DNA from: Woeseiaceae bacterium
GTDB taxonomy: Bacteria > Pseudomonadota > Gammaproteobacteria > Steroidobacterales > Woeseiaceae
Reading direction: 5' to 3'
Length of the DNA: 55,598 bases
Assembly (NCBI GenBank): GCA_028280615.1
Contig: JANQLK010000026.1
Span: 1-55,598 of the forward strand
Below are positions 8,542-21,900 of the stretch, one piece after another. Under the pieces are notes generated by a model. That model was given only the letters and a program-made list of their open reading frames with translations, did not search any database and was not told the DNA's origin. Every line of letters starts with the position of its first letter. The first letter of the stretch is position 1. The position numbers were made by a program, and so were the translations under genes.

Positions 8542-8994
8542 CTAGAACGGAATATCGTCGTCGAAGTCGTCAGCCGGCGGCGGACTCGACTGGCCGCTTC
8601 CCTGGCTGCGTCCTGTGTCGCCGCCGGCCTGCGAGTAGTTCGACGAACCGCCGCCGCCGCGGCCGCCCATCATCTGCATTTCGTTGGCGATGATCTCGGT
8701 CGTGTAGCGATCGTTGCCGTCGCGGTCCTGCCACTTGCGCGTCTGCAGGCGTCCCTCGACGTAGACCTGCGAGCCCTTGCGCAGATACTCGGCCGCGATC
8801 TCGGCCAGGCGGCCGAACATGGCGACCTTGTGCCACTCGGTGCGTTCTTTCTGTTCACCGGTCTGCTTGTCCTTCCACTGGTCGGACGTGGCGATGCTAA
8901 GGTTCGTGACGGCCCCGCCCGACGGCATATAGCGCGTCTCGGGGTCCGCCCCAAGGTTTCCGATCAGGATGACTTTGTTGATTCCGCGGGCCAT
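8542..8994 (-). CDS. ssb: Single-stranded DNA-binding protein
   Basis: SSB of 150 residues, which protects single-stranded DNA in replication, recombination and repair and recruits partners through its C-terminal tail. The OB fold starts [19 protein letters not shown] and includes [31 protein letters not shown] and [12 protein letters not shown] Gly/Ser/Pro-rich linker follows, then the acidic tip DDDIPF. The start is ATG 8994 with AAGGGGAC upstream; the frame stays open further upstream but without family similarity. In Pseudomonas ssb follows an MFS gene next to uvrA; here accessory genes intervene. Confidence 0.97.
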   Translation of the reverse strand: MARGINKVILIGNLGADPETRYMPSGGAVTNLSIATSDQWKDKQTGEQKERTEWHKVAMFGRLAEIAAEYLRKGSQVYVEGRLQTRKWQDRDGNDRYTTEIIANEMQMMGGRGGGGSSNYSQAGGDTGRSQGSGQSSPPPADDFDDDIPF

Positions 8995-9139
8995 GTTCGG
9001 TCCCCTTTGTACTGCGCTCTTGGCTCGTTGCGTCGTTCTTTTGGCCCGAAAACGCGGCGAATGGCGTCGGTCGGGGGAAGCTATTGTAGAGGCTGCCGGT
9101 GCAAAAGCCAGCCCGAATTCCGCGGGCTTTGGTGGAAAT

Positions 9140-11446
9140 TCATTTGCCGCGCGGCGACTCGCCGCCGGCCTGCGGCGCGGCGGGCGTGTCATCGAGTTTC
9201 GCGAGCTGGCTCGCCATGTCCCGCCGAATCGTCTCGACGATGGCGTCGTAGCCGGGCTCGCTGCGCAGTTCGGCGAGGGCGAGATCGTGCTCCAACTCGT
9301 ATCGCCAGCGCAGTCGCCAGCCGGCCTCGACGGCCTGCTCGAGGAGCTCGAGCGCCCGCCCGCTGTCGCCGCGAATCGCGTGAATCCGGACGTCGTCGAT
9401 TCGATTGCCGCCCCAGCGTACCCGAGGCGAGTCGGCAATATAGGCCAGGCATGCCGCCAGGATCTCATCGGCCCGCTCCTGCCGGCCGGCAAGCTTCAAC
9501 AGGTACGCGAAGTCGATCGCCGCCTCGTAGTTCCAGCCGTTCACGGGCAGTGCCTGCTCCGCGACGAGTTCCGGGTAGTAGCGCTCGTATCGCCGGGTGG
9601 CCGCATCGAGGTCATCGTTCAGCACATCCCGGTCTCTCAGGAGCCTGAGCGCCGGCGCAAAGCCGTCCCAGTTTTTGGCCACGGTCCTCGCGTTTTCTTC
9701 GGCGGCCTGCATGTCACCCTCGATCGCGCTCAACAGGAGCTTGGCGTAGTAAGGGTGCGTGCCGCCCGGAGCGACGCGGATTGCATCGTCGACATATCGC
9801 GCCGCCGTTTTGAGGTCGCCGAGATCGGCGAAGGCATCGGCGAGGTAGATATAGGGCGTCGGTGCGTCCGCTCGGATACCGGCGGCCTTTGCATACCAGG
9901 GTATCGCGTCGGCGACTCGACCGAAAAACCGGTGCTGCACACTACCGATGCTGTTATACGAGATCGCGAACTCGGGATCGATGGCGATCGCGGCTTCGAA
10001 CTGGGCGATCGCCTCCTCGGTGCGCCCCGCCGTCGACAGAACTTCACCATAGTCGTGCTTGATGATGGCCGACTTCGGATCCAGCGTGACGGCAATGCGC
10101 GAATACGTCACCGCATCATCGGGACGACCTGCCAGACGGCCGAGAAACTCCCCGTACCACTGGTACAGCGGCGCGTAGCTCGGGCTGAACTCGATTCCCT
10201 TGAGGAACGCCTCCTCGGCGCGAACGATATCGCCGCGACGATGCAACAGGTTCCCGAGCGACGCGTACGCCTCTCCGAGGCGGTCGTTGATCGCGAGCGC
10301 CGCGCGCACCGCGCGCCAGCCGCGTTCGTCGGCGTCGTTTGCCCGCAACTCGCCGTAGTTCGAAGCCAAGCGCAAGGCATCGGCCAGGGCAACATAGGCG
10401 AGCGCGAAGCCGGGATCGCGCGATGTGGCGCGCTCGAGCAGTTCAATCGCGCGCTCGATGTCCGCCGGTCGCCGCGTCTCCAGCAACTGCCTTGCCTCGA
10501 AGAAGGCATCGAGCGCCGGCAGGTCCTCCGTGGGAACACTCGCCAGTCGCTCACGGTCCTTGGGCGACAGCTCGATGCGCAGCGCTTCGACGACGGCGGC
10601 ACCGATCTCGCTCTGGACGTCGAACAGTCCCGATGCCGTCAGCCTGCGGTCAAAACTCTGCGTCCAGATATACTCGCCGGTCGCCGCATCGACGAGCTGG
10701 ACGTTGATCCGTAGTGCTTCTCCATCGCTGCGGATGCTGCCCTCGAGAACGTGGCTAACGTTGAGCTGCGTCGCGATCTCGGCAATATCCGCATCCCTTC
10801 CTCGAAACGAAAACGACGACGTCCGGGCGATGACTCTCAAACCAGGCTGCCGCGCAAGCAAATTGAGGATTTCCTCCGATATGCCGTCGGCGAAGTAGTC
10901 CTGCGTCCGGTCGGCGCTCATTACCGCGAACGGGAGTACCGCGATCGACGGAGTGTCCCGGGCGACGTCGATCATCGGCGCCGTATCGGGCGGATCGCCG
11001 GCCACTCTCGTCAGCAGCAATAAAATCAGGCCGGCGACCGCGGCGGCAATGGCCCAGGCGACGAGCCGCGACGACCGGCGCGGCGGTGCGGCGGCGGATT
11101 CGATGACAGGCTCCACGGGCAACTCGAAAATATAGCCGCGCCGCGGCACGGTCCGGATCGCCGTCTGCGAATCGTCGCCCAGGGCCTTGCGGATATCGAT
11201 CAGGCACTGGGTCACGGCGTCCTCGGTCACGACCGCGCCGGCCCAGACCGAATCCAGCAGCTCGTCGCGGCCGACGAGCTTGCCCTGCCGCTCGACGAGA
11301 TAGTGGAGTACGTCGAAGGACTTCGGCCGGAGTTTCACCCGGTTACCGTCTCTCAGCAATTCGCCGCGGTCCGGATCGAGCGTGAACTCGCCGAACCGGT
11401 AGCTGCCGATTTGTTCGTAATCCTCTGACAAAGCGGGCTTTTCCAT
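9140..11446 (-). CDS. CadC-like membrane transcriptional regulator with TolB/FlgO-like and TPR domains
   Basis: A one-component membrane regulator of 768 residues. An OmpR-type winged helix is at about 15-108 ([43 protein letters not shown]). A single transmembrane helix is at about 127-147. A periplasmic domain at about 165-290 resembles the TolB N-terminal/FlgO-like fold ([27 protein letters not shown], split here as SIAVLPFA and [10 protein letters not shown]). TPR-like helices fill about 330-700. The architecture resembles CadC/ToxR-type sensors that bind DNA while anchored in the inner membrane. The signal sensed is unknown. It is divergent from two small secreted-protein genes, which may be its targets. 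Confidence 0.85.
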   Translation of the reverse strand: MEKPALSEDYEQIGSYRFGEFTLDPDRGELLRDGNRVKLRPKSFDVLHYLVERQGKLVGRDELLDSVWAGAVVTEDAVTQCLIDIRKALGDDSQTAIRTVPRRGYIFELPVEPVIESAAAPPRRSSRLVAWAIAAAVAGLILLLLTRVAGDPPDTAPMIDVARDTPSIAVLPFAVMSADRTQDYFADGISEEILNLLARQPGLRVIARTSSFSFRGRDADIAEIATQLNVSHVLEGSIRSDGEALRINVQLVDAATGEYIWTQSFDRRLTASGLFDVQSEIGAAVVEALRIELSPKDRERLASVPTEDLPALDAFFEARQLLETRRPADIERAIELLERATSRDPGFALAYVALADALRLASNYGELRANDADERGWRAVRAALAINDRLGEAYASLGNLLHRRGDIVRAEEAFLKGIEFSPSYAPLYQWYGEFLGRLAGRPDDAVTYSRIAVTLDPKSAIIKHDYGEVLSTAGRTEEAIAQFEAAIAIDPEFAISYNSIGSVQHRFFGRVADAIPWYAKAAGIRADAPTPYIYLADAFADLGDLKTAARYVDDAIRVAPGGTHPYYAKLLLSAIEGDMQAAEENARTVAKNWDGFAPALRLLRDRDVLNDDLDAATRRYERYYPELVAEQALPVNGWNYEAAIDFAYLLKLAGRQERADEILAACLAYIADSPRVRWGGNRIDDVRIHAIRGDSGRALELLEQAVEAGWRLRWRYELEHDLALAELRSEPGYDAIVETIRRDMASQLAKLDDTPAAPQAGGESPRGK

Positions 11447-11603
11447 CCATCCGAACGCGGCTTGGTTGGCCTTCCGTCAATCTTTCGCCGCTTTTTAGCC
11501 CGGCTCTCGTTACTTGAACGCGCGATCCGCGGATGCTCGACGCTGAACAGCCATCGGCGGCCGGGTGCCGCTGACCATTCTAACGAGAACAAGGAGATAA
11601 ACC

Positions 11604-12080
11604 ATGAAACGAAACGCTCTGGCGCTCGGCGCAATCTCACTTTTGATGCTGCTCGGCCGTCCGGCCCTGGCCGGCGACGGCTGCTCGGTCAGGGATATCG
11701 CCGGCAAGTGGATGTTTGCGACCGGCATCGGCCGCCAAATGCTCGGCGGCGATATTCCGCCAGGCAAGGACATCACGGCGATAGGCACGATGAACATCGC
11801 GCGCAACGGCACGCTCAGCGGCACGTTCGACGTGACTGTTCAGGACGCGTTCTTCTTTCCGGGCGTCACGTACGTGGGCAATATCGTCGTGAACCGCGAC
11901 TGCACCGGCACCGTCACGTTTGAAACGAGCCTGGGATCGGTTCGTTCTGACAGCATCGCCCTCGTCAGCCGCCGCGAGATGCTCGCCATGTCGCAGGACC
12001 CTTTGAACCTCTGGACCTACCAGATCCGCCGGGTCGCGGCGAATCTGCGCGGCTACGGCCGGGACCGCGACGACGATTGA
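11604..12080 (+). CDS. Secreted protein of unknown function
   Basis: A protein of 158 residues with a clear Sec signal peptide cleaved near RPALA-GDG, and a strong AAGGAGAT ribosome binding site. The mature part begins with a cysteine (GDGCSV), has a second one in NRDCTGT, and looks beta-rich (MNIARNGTLSGTFDV, NIVVNRDCTGTVTFETSLG). The C terminus is charged and Asp-rich. I do not recognise the family; the two cysteines could form a disulfide in a small periplasmic beta-barrel. It is followed after 27 bases by another secreted protein and is divergent from the CadC-like regulator. Confidence 0.75.
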   Translation: MKRNALALGAISLLMLLGRPALAGDGCSVRDIAGKWMFATGIGRQMLGGDIPPGKDITAIGTMNIARNGTLSGTFDVTVQDAFFFPGVTYVGNIVVNRDCTGTVTFETSLGSVRSDSIALVSRREMLAMSQDPLNLWTYQIRRVAANLRGYGRDRDDD

Positions 12081-12107
12081 CCCTGGACCGGGCGATCCGG
12101 GCTTGCA

Positions 12108-12488
12108 ATGAAGGCGCTGCTCGCGATCGTCCGCGTTGCGATGCTGCTCGCCGCCGCGGTGAGCGCGGCGGCAATGCAGCCGCTCGAGATCGTCAACGTC
12201 ATCCTGATCGGCGCCGCAACGCCCGAACAGCGGGACCGCCTGGTCATCACGGGGCGGAATTTCGATCTCGACCGCGATGTCAGCCTGACCCTCGGCGAGT
12301 TCGAGCTGGACCTGCTGGAACTGACGTCAACCGCCATCCTGGCCGAGATTCCGGGTGAACTCTCGCCGGGGCGGTACGAGCTCGTCGCATGGTCCGAAGG
12401 AGGTCGCGTACGCGAGCACTCGGTGATCATCGTGGTCGAGGCACGGGCCGCGGAGGACGAGTCGGGAGAAGCGCGCCTGGAGGACTAA
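12108..12488 (+). CDS. Small secreted protein with an IPT/TIG-like immunoglobulin fold
   Basis: A protein of 126 residues with a signal peptide (AMLLAAAVSAAA) and one beta-domain. The pattern LVITGRNF, VSLTLGEFELDL, TAILAEIPGELSPGRYELVA matches the IPT/TIG (Ig-like, plexins, transcription factors) fold found in cell-surface and adhesion proteins. It probably forms a transcription unit with the preceding secreted gene. As a stand-alone single IPT domain it may be a periplasmic binding or anchoring module. It converges on the MFS gene with a 9-base gap. Confidence 0.7.
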   Translation: MKALLAIVRVAMLLAAAVSAAAMQPLEIVNVILIGAATPEQRDRLVITGRNFDLDRDVSLTLGEFELDLLELTSTAILAEIPGELSPGRYELVAWSEGGRVREHSVIIVVEARAAEDESGEARLED

Positions 12489-12497
12489 GCCCGCACG

Positions 12498-13691
12498 TCA
12501 TTCGCGCGCCTCGAGCGACGCGCCCGGATCGCGACCGAAACCGCGCAGCGCCAGCCAGATCGCACACAGCAGCGCACAGGCCACGAACACGGCCATGGTC
12601 CCCGCCGCGAGCAGATAGCCGCCAAGCAGGCCGCCCGTGAAGATGCCCAGGAACTGCGCCGTCGCGAATACGCCGACCGACGCGCCGCGCGACGACTCGT
12701 CCGCCTGCTTCGAGACGCGGGACGGCAGGCTCGCCTCCAGAAAGTTGAAACCGCCGAAGAACAGCGCAAGTCCGATCAGGATGGCCGGCAGCGAGACCGT
12801 CGCGAACGCGAACAGCAGCTGGGCTGCAAGCATCATTCCGACCGCCAGACCGAGATAGCCGCCGCCGGACTGCCTGTCGTCGCGCGTCAGCAGCGGTATC
12901 GTGATCGCCAGCGACAGCACGAGCGAGCCCAGATACATCACCCAGTGGCTCGTAAGCGGTAGTTCGAGGCGCTCGCTGAATACGAACGGCAGCGCCACGA
13001 AACTCGCGGTCAGTATCGCGTGCAGGACGAATACGCCGGCGTCGAGTCTGAGCAGGTCTGGCTTCAGCGCGGGCCTGAGCGAGAACGTCGCCTGGCGTGT
13101 CGGCCGTTCGACCCCCGGCAACGTCATGACCAGCGAGACGGCGACCAGCGCCGCGCCTGCCGCGGCCCAGAACACGCCCTTGACGCCGGCCGCCGCGGCG
13201 ATTGCGGGGCCGGCGATCACGGCAATCATGAACGCGAATCCGAAGCCGACACCGTAGACCGCCATGGAGCGGGTCCGCACCGATTCTCGGGTTGCGTCGG
13301 CGATGAATGCGACCAGCGCGGCCGAAATCGCGCCGGCACCCTGCAGAAAACGTCCGACGATCAGGCCGTAGATGCTGTCCGCCATCGCCGCGATGATGCT
13401 GCCTGCCGCGAGCAGCAGGAGCGCGGCGACGATGACGGGCGCGCGACCGATGCGGTCCGACAGGACGCCGAGCGGTATCTGCATCAGCGCCTGGGTCAGA
13501 CCATAGGCGCCGACCGCGAGGCCGATCAGCGGCCCCGTCGCCCCGTCGAAAGACGCGGCGTAGGGAGCCAGCACGGGCAACAGCGCGAACACGCCGAACA
13601 TGCGCAGCATGGCAATCAGCGCGGCCGAGGCGACGGCGCGTTTCTCGGTCCGGCTGAATCCCGCGAAAAACCCCCCGGTCTGATCAGCCAA
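12498..13691 (-). CDS. MFS transporter (YajR-like, uvrA-linked)
   Basis: A major facilitator superfamily permease of 397 residues with about twelve hydrophobic segments. The helix 2-3 signature is [12 protein letters not shown], with [13 protein letters not shown] in helix 4. It resembles the drug/arabinose-efflux type MFS proteins commonly encoded opposite uvrA in gammaproteobacteria, where the order uvrA-MFS-ssb is conserved. The C-terminal YAM domain of E. coli YajR is absent. The substrate is unknown. It is divergent from uvrA across about 170 bases. Confidence 0.85.
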   Translation of the reverse strand: MADQTGGFFAGFSRTEKRAVASAALIAMLRMFGVFALLPVLAPYAASFDGATGPLIGLAVGAYGLTQALMQIPLGVLSDRIGRAPVIVAALLLLAAGSIIAAMADSIYGLIVGRFLQGAGAISAALVAFIADATRESVRTRSMAVYGVGFGFAFMIAVIAGPAIAAAAGVKGVFWAAAGAALVAVSLVMTLPGVERPTRQATFSLRPALKPDLLRLDAGVFVLHAILTASFVALPFVFSERLELPLTSHWVMYLGSLVLSLAITIPLLTRDDRQSGGGYLGLAVGMMLAAQLLFAFATVSLPAILIGLALFFGGFNFLEASLPSRVSKQADESSRGASVGVFATAQFLGIFTGGLLGGYLLAAGTMAVFVACALLCAIWLALRGFGRDPGASLEARE

Positions 13692-13801
13692 GACAGCGTC
13701 CGCCGACGGTATTGCGTTCAGGAATCAGTAGCTTGTCGTTGTTCATTCAATCGGCGAAAGACGGGCGCGGGCGGCAATGGCTGTTTCCGGTTGTATCGGC
13801 T

Positions 13802-13831
13802 TTGCGGTGCAGGTCGGGGGCGGCGTATATT
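13802..13831 (+). promoter_or_regulatory. Candidate sigma70 promoter of uvrA
   Basis: TTGCGG (13802-13807) and TATATT (13826-13831) are spaced by 18 bases and end 32 bases before the uvrA start. No convincing LexA box (CTG-N10-CAG) overlaps it, although GCGTATATTAGCAG has a partial resemblance. Confidence 0.4.
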
Positions 13832-13863
13832 AGCAGGTTGGTCGCCCGTCCCTGAACGCATTC

Positions 13864-16698
<2,835 letters not shown>

Positions 16699-16784
16699 GG
16701 CTCGGCCGCGGGAGCAAACGAAGCTCCCGCCGGTCCAATCAGCGTGGGAGGCGTCCGGCCAACCTGCTTGCGAGGAGAAGCAGC

Positions 16785-17417
16785 ATGCCAGTCAAGACAT
16801 TTCGAGCGCACACCCTGGCCCGCGCGTGCCTGCTCACGGCCGCGACGCTGCTCGTTGCCGGCTGTGGCGCGAACGCGCAGCGCGGGGCCGCGGAGGGCGG
16901 CGCCACGGGCGCCGTGGCCGGCGCGGTCGGCGGCATGGTGTCGGCGCTCATATTCGGCGGCAATATCGCCGAGGGGGGTGCCCGCGGCGCCGTGTATGGC
17001 GGCGCCACGGGCGCGACGGTCGGCGCGATGGCCGGCGCGAGAGTCGATTCCGCCGAGAAGGCGCGCCGCGAAGCCGAGCAACGGCAGAAGCTCAAGGTGC
17101 TCGAGCAGGAACTCGGCCCCGATGCTTACAACGGCATCGTCGCGCTGACCGAGTGCAAGTACGGCGTCGCGATCGCGAACGCCCGCGAGGCACGCAAGTC
17201 GGACAATCGCGAGTACGCCCTCGCGGGCATCTGGGTAGAGACGCTCACCGAAATGGATCGCGACAATGCGGACGCATCGGCCGCGCTGTTCGAGACCCTT
17301 GCCTCTGAAGACAAGAGTATCGAGACGACGAGCCAGGCCGAGACTCGTGCGGACGCGGCGCTCGAGCGCCTGCACGACCTGCGCGCCGAGTATGGCCTGC
17401 CGGCCAGGTGTCCCTAG
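16785..17417 (+). CDS. Glycine-zipper outer-membrane lipoprotein
   Basis: A lipoprotein of 210 residues: signal peptide with lipobox VAGC, then Gly/Ala-rich segments with GxxxG spacing ([31 protein letters not shown]) typical of glycine-zipper proteins that insert in or associate with the outer membrane. The C-terminal part is helical and charged, with two cysteines (TECKYG and the penultimate residue). A GAGGAG ribosome binding site sits before the ATG. Function is unknown. It follows uvrA by 86 bases and converges on the ATP-grasp gene. Confidence 0.82.
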   Translation: MPVKTFRAHTLARACLLTAATLLVAGCGANAQRGAAEGGATGAVAGAVGGMVSALIFGGNIAEGGARGAVYGGATGATVGAMAGARVDSAEKARREAEQRQKLKVLEQELGPDAYNGIVALTECKYGVAIANAREARKSDNREYALAGIWVETLTEMDRDNADASAALFETLASEDKSIETTSQAETRADAALERLHDLRAEYGLPARCP

Positions 17418-17427
17418 AGACGACTAG

Positions 17428-18315
17428 CTAGTGTCCTGAGTCATTAGCGCGCCAGTGCGCATCGAACGCGCGCACGAAACGCGCCGCCGAGCCCTCGCTG
17501 GTCCGCAAATACAGCGAAGGCTCGATCAGTTCGAGTTCCATGAGCAGGAAGCGGCCGTCGGCGCCGCGCACGAAGTCTAAGCGCGCGTAGACGGGCTCGG
17601 GCTCGACCAGCCGCATCACGCCGGCGGCGACGGTTGCCAATGCCGGCGGCGCTTCGACACCCAGAATGTCGGCGCCATGCTCCTCCTGGACGCGAAAATC
17701 GCCGGTCTTGGGCACCTTGCGAATGGCGTGGCTCAGTACGCCCGACAGGAAAAACAGCGAGTATTCCCCCTCGGCAAGCACGCTCTCGACGAACGGCTGC
17801 AGCATGCACTCGCGGCCATCGAACACGGCCGCGACCGCGTCCAGCCTCTCTCGGCCGGCGCTCGACGCGAGCACGAAGGTATCGACCGCATTCGCGCCGA
17901 TGACGGGCTTGACGACGATCCGGTCGGTTCCGAACGCGGCCAGCGCCGCGAGGAGCTCGCTTTCGCCCGGTGACGACACCCAGCGGGTCGGGACGATTGC
18001 GCCACCCCTGGCCTCGATGTCCTGAAGGTAGCGCTTGTCGAGGTTCCAGCGCACGAGCGGCAGGCTGTTGATGAGCAGCGCCGACGAATCGTCGATCGCC
18101 TCGAGCACGTTCAAGAAGCCGGCGTGGTCGTCCGGGTAGTCCCAGGGGGTGCAAAGGTAGACGGCATCGTAGCGGTTCCAGTCCACGTCCGGCGCCCGCC
18201 ACGACACGTATTCGACGGTCCAGCCGAGCTCGGCCATGGGCTCGATGCTCAAGTCGGCATCGCTGACGAAGTCAGCCATGTTGTCCATCGTCAGGTATGC
18301 GCAGCGTCGCCTCAC
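17428..18315 (-). CDS. ATP-grasp enzyme (RimK/glutathione synthetase-like)
   Basis: A protein of 295 residues with an ATP-grasp fold, the type that joins an acyl-phosphate intermediate to an amine. Visible are the preATP-grasp part (YDAVYLCTPWDYPDD), the ATP-binding lysine in IVVKPVIGANAVDTF, LQPFVESVLAEGEYSLFF, and the metal-binding C-terminal block ARLDFVRGADGRFLLMELELIEPSLYLR (split here as ARLDFVRG and ELELIEPSLY). The chosen start is GTG 18315, whose TGA overlap (GTGA) with the preceding DUF2238 stop indicates translational coupling; ATG 18285 is an alternative. Upstream extension of the frame only overlaps DUF2238. The substrate is unknown; it is the last gene of a three-gene operon. 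Confidence 0.85.
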   Translation of the reverse strand: MRRRCAYLTMDNMADFVSDADLSIEPMAELGWTVEYVSWRAPDVDWNRYDAVYLCTPWDYPDDHAGFLNVLEAIDDSSALLINSLPLVRWNLDKRYLQDIEARGGAIVPTRWVSSPGESELLAALAAFGTDRIVVKPVIGANAVDTFVLASSAGRERLDAVAAVFDGRECMLQPFVESVLAEGEYSLFFLSGVLSHAIRKVPKTGDFRVQEEHGADILGVEAPPALATVAAGVMRLVEPEPVYARLDFVRGADGRFLLMELELIEPSLYLRTSEGSAARFVRAFDAHWRANDSGH

Positions 18316-18911
18316 TCGAGCCGCTCGATCTGGCGGTCCTGCACGCGGCTCAGCAACAACAGGCCGCTTAGGGCGCCCATGAGCGCCCAGGCCATGTCGG
18401 ACTGGGTATCCCAGACATAGCCCTGCGTGCCGAGGAAGGCAGCGGCCGCTTCGTCGGACAGGAGCGCAACCCACCACTCGATGAGTTCGTAGAAGGCGCT
18501 GAAGCCCAGCACGCTGCCCACGATGAAGAAATTGCGCCAGCCGGCCGAAGCTACGACGTCGAACCGGACGACGACCTCGCGGCCCACCACGGCGGGCACG
18601 AAGCCCTGCGCGAGATGGCCGAGCTTGTCGTAGTTGTTGCGACTGCCGTCGAATGCCTCACGAAACCATTCGCCGATCGGCACCTCGGCGTAGGTGTAGT
18701 GGCCGCCGATCATCAGAATCACGCAGTGGATCAGGATCAGCGTGTAGGACAGGGGCGTCAGAACGAAGCGGCTGCGCGTCGCGACGAGCACGCCGAGCGC
18801 GATCAGCGCCGGCGACACTTCGAGCCACCAGGTCGCGCGATCCTTCGGCGCCACGGCGGACCAGGCAAGGACAGCGAGGAAGCTGCCCAGCCACAGCACC
18901 CGCGCCGTCAC
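18312..18911 (-). CDS. DUF2238 (YjdF-like) inner-membrane protein
   Basis: A protein of 199 residues with about five or six hydrophobic helices. It carries the conserved blocks of the DUF2238/YjdF family: GGHYTYAEVPIGEW, NNYDKLGHLAQGFVPA, FYELIEWWVALL and GTQGYVWDTQSDM. Histidine, glutamate and aspartate residues within the membrane region are conserved in the family, whose role is unknown. The start is GTG 18911, overlapping the stop of the 1350-residue gene in a GTGA; the frame is open further upstream only as a shadow of that gene. It in turn overlaps the ATP-grasp start by GTGA. Confidence 0.88.
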   Translation of the reverse strand: MTARVLWLGSFLAVLAWSAVAPKDRATWWLEVSPALIALGVLVATRSRFVLTPLSYTLILIHCVILMIGGHYTYAEVPIGEWFREAFDGSRNNYDKLGHLAQGFVPAVVGREVVVRFDVVASAGWRNFFIVGSVLGFSAFYELIEWWVALLSDEAAAAFLGTQGYVWDTQSDMAWALMGALSGLLLLSRVQDRQIERLE

Positions 18912-21900
18912 GCCGGATTGTCCCCCCGGTCCTGCCTGCGCGAACGGAAGAACCCGTCCTTCGCGAACGTCTGCCAGGTCCACGGCAACCATCGGAGCAG
19001 CGCGAGGCTCAGCCACAGGGCCCAGACGAGAATCAGGAGCTTGTAGATCCACAGCGGGGCGCTGACCGCGGTCGCGACGGGCAGCGCGGTCTCGCTGCGG
19101 TCGGCGAACCACCGGAGCTGGTTACCGTAGGACTGGTTGCCCGTCACGTGCATGTCGGGACTGCCCAGCAGACCCATGGGCAGACTGACGACGATGGCCA
19201 GGAGCGCCGCGACGGTAATGACAATCATGCCGGCCTGCACCACGTTGTAGCTCGCGGCCGGCAGTAGCTCACGGAACCGTCCGCGCGCGCCGACCGCGAG
19301 CAGCCAGAGCACGACGATGCCCATGACCGGCCAGTTGAAGGTGCTGAAGCCCAAACCCAGCAGCAACCAGTGCCAGGTCCTGAGCGGTGTCCACGGAATG
19401 CGTCCGAGCAGCACCGCAAACAGGATGAGCAGCGCGAGTTCCGACCAGTACAGGACCGCCGGACCGAGTGCCGGTCCCGACGTGACCAGCAGCCAGCGAT
19501 TCCGTGGCAGTACCAGGCCGAGCGAAACGTTGCCCGCTGGCGCGCCGATGTCGACCGTCGGCGTCGTCTCGAGCGCATGCACGGCGACGTCCTGGCGCCA
19601 CTCGATCCTCACGCCGTGCTCGCCGGGCAGTATCGGGATGCTGAGCGCGCCGTTCTCGGCGCTGAGCGAGCGCGGCTGCCCGTCGAGCATGACTCGGCTC
19701 ACCTCGGCGTCCTCGGGCAGCCGAATGACATGCTCGTCGCCGCGCGTACTGCGGTAGCCCAGGTCGAGTACGGCCGTGCGCGTGCGCGCGCCCTGCTCCA
19801 CGGCGAGGCCGACCGAATCGAACGCAAGCGTCGCACCTTCCGCCGCCTCGGGCCGGGTTGCCGTCAAGCGCAGCGATTCGCCGGCGCGCGGATGGAATAC
19901 GGCCGTCTGCGCATTGATCGACTGGTCCTGGCTACGGCTTTCGGGTACGCCGTCGAAGTCGACGTGCCAGATCGAGCCGACGCCGACGTGCCAGGTCTCG
20001 GTCCAGGGGACTGAAGCCTCGGCGCGGAGCTCGACAGGCGACTCCCGCGGCAAGATCGACGCCCAGCTCACGGAAGACTGGTTTGCGCCCATCGAGACCC
20101 GGACCCGGCCGTCGTCAATGTCGATGTCATCGCTGACGACGCTTTCCCCGGGAAGCAGCGGAATGTCCATCGACAGCGCGCCATCCGTCGGCGCGACCCG
20201 GCGCACCGTCGTGCTGACGCGCCAGTCGAGCCCGATTTCGAGCGAACGACTGATCGCGACGAACGGCGGGAAGCGGCTGCTTTCCCAGCTCGTGCCCGCT
20301 TCCAACGCGCCTTCCTCGCGCAGTCGACTCAGTTCGAGTGACCCGGCAACGAGGCGCCGATCGCGCAGTCCCGCAACGATCCAGCCGTCGGCCGTTACCT
20401 CGACCGCTCGCGGCGGCAGCGGGAACGCGAGTTCGACGCTGTCGACCCCCGCAACGCTGCCCGTGGCCACGACGCTGTGCCGGCCTGCGGGCACTCTGAG
20501 CCAGCGCAGACCATCGGACGTGCGCATGACGGACGCGTACCGTGCGCCCGACAGCGACACGGCGTCGGGCCGCCAGCCGTCCTCCGACCCGGGCAGCGGG
20601 ACGGCGACGTCCTCGAGCGCAACGACGGTCAGCGTGATGCGCACCGCATCGGCTCCCACCTCGACGCTTGCGGCACTGATCTCGGCACAGCGGGGCGCAC
20701 AGTCCGGCGCGCGCGTCAGGCGCGTCTCGAGTTCCTTCAGCAGGCCGGGGTCCGGGAGCTGGGCCAGCGCCTCGTCGGCAGGCAGGGCGAACGTGGCAGC
20801 GATCGAAACGAGGACGACGGCCGCCCCTCGGCCGACCGACAGGCCTCCGGGCAAGCGCCACCGGCGCCCGCTTGCACCCGCGAGCAGCGCGCCGGCGAAT
20901 GCCAGCAGCAGCGCGACGGTCGCTACCCTCAGGAGCGACACGAGCCAGCGCGGCAGTATGATGAGCGTGAGCGTCTGGCCGGCGTCGACCGGGCCGCTCC
21001 AGGCGAGTCGATAGCTGTTCCACTGCCAGGACGGCAGGCCCGGGCCGGTCTGCACCGTGGCGTTGGCCGCGTAGCGCGGATAGTTGGACGGCGACAGGCG
21101 CGCACCCGTCACGACGATCTCCTCGAGCGCCGAGGACTGAAGAGAACGCTTGCTTGCGAGGTCGGCCTCCGTCGGCATGGGCGAGGCCGCCGGCCCGGCA
21201 TCGATCTCGTCCTGCATCATTTGCGCCTCGAGTGTGGGCGCCGAGCGGTAAGCGCTCACCTGAGGCTCGAGCTGCGGGTAGACCGCAAGCTTGAGCTGGT
21301 TGCCGAGAAACGGCACGAGTGCCAGGACCAGCAGGGCCGCACTGAGTCCCAGGTAGACGCGCACGGTCGTCAGGAGCCTGCCAGCCGGTGCCACGCGCAG
21401 CAGCGCCAGCGCAACGAGCAGGTTCAGCCACAGCCAGGCCGGCGCACCCGGCTCGTTGTAGCTCAGGGCCAGGGCCAGAACCGCGATGGCGCCGACGCCG
21501 CGACCGAACAGCCTGAGCGCCGCGATCGTGATGATCAGCACCAGGAAGAAGTCGAGCAGCTGCCAGCGGCCCGTCCAGCTGCCGAGCGCCTGGTCCGCGC
21601 CCGGTGCCGCGAGAAGCTTGTGCCCGGGGGGCAGGTACAGGTTGGCACCGACCTCCGAGAAGCGCGTTTCCCAGCCAGTCGCGGGCAGGCTGCCGCGCGC
21701 GTCGACGCGTGCGAGGCCCTCGAGGTCCACGGCGGAGCGGCGGAGCTCGACGCCCGTCTCGCCGGGCTCCGCACCCCGCGTGACGAGCAGGCTCTCGCCT
21801 GCCTCCCGCGCGCTCGCAAGTACGAACGGCGTCTGCATGTCGAGCCGCCAGTCGGTTTGCATGCGGCCGCCGATCCGGTCCCGGAACGTGAACCCCTCGC

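Noticed and set aside
6460..10982. Identical 22-base stretch (the PMIDVARD codons) in GH3 and in the CadC-like gene
   Set aside because: One short match in different protein contexts with shared codon preference; no flanking similarity, so chance is more likely than recombination.
13824..13840. Possible LexA (SOS) box before uvrA
   Set aside because: GCGTATATTAGCAG lacks the left CTG half and correct spacing for CTG-N10-CAG; it reads better as a -10 element.
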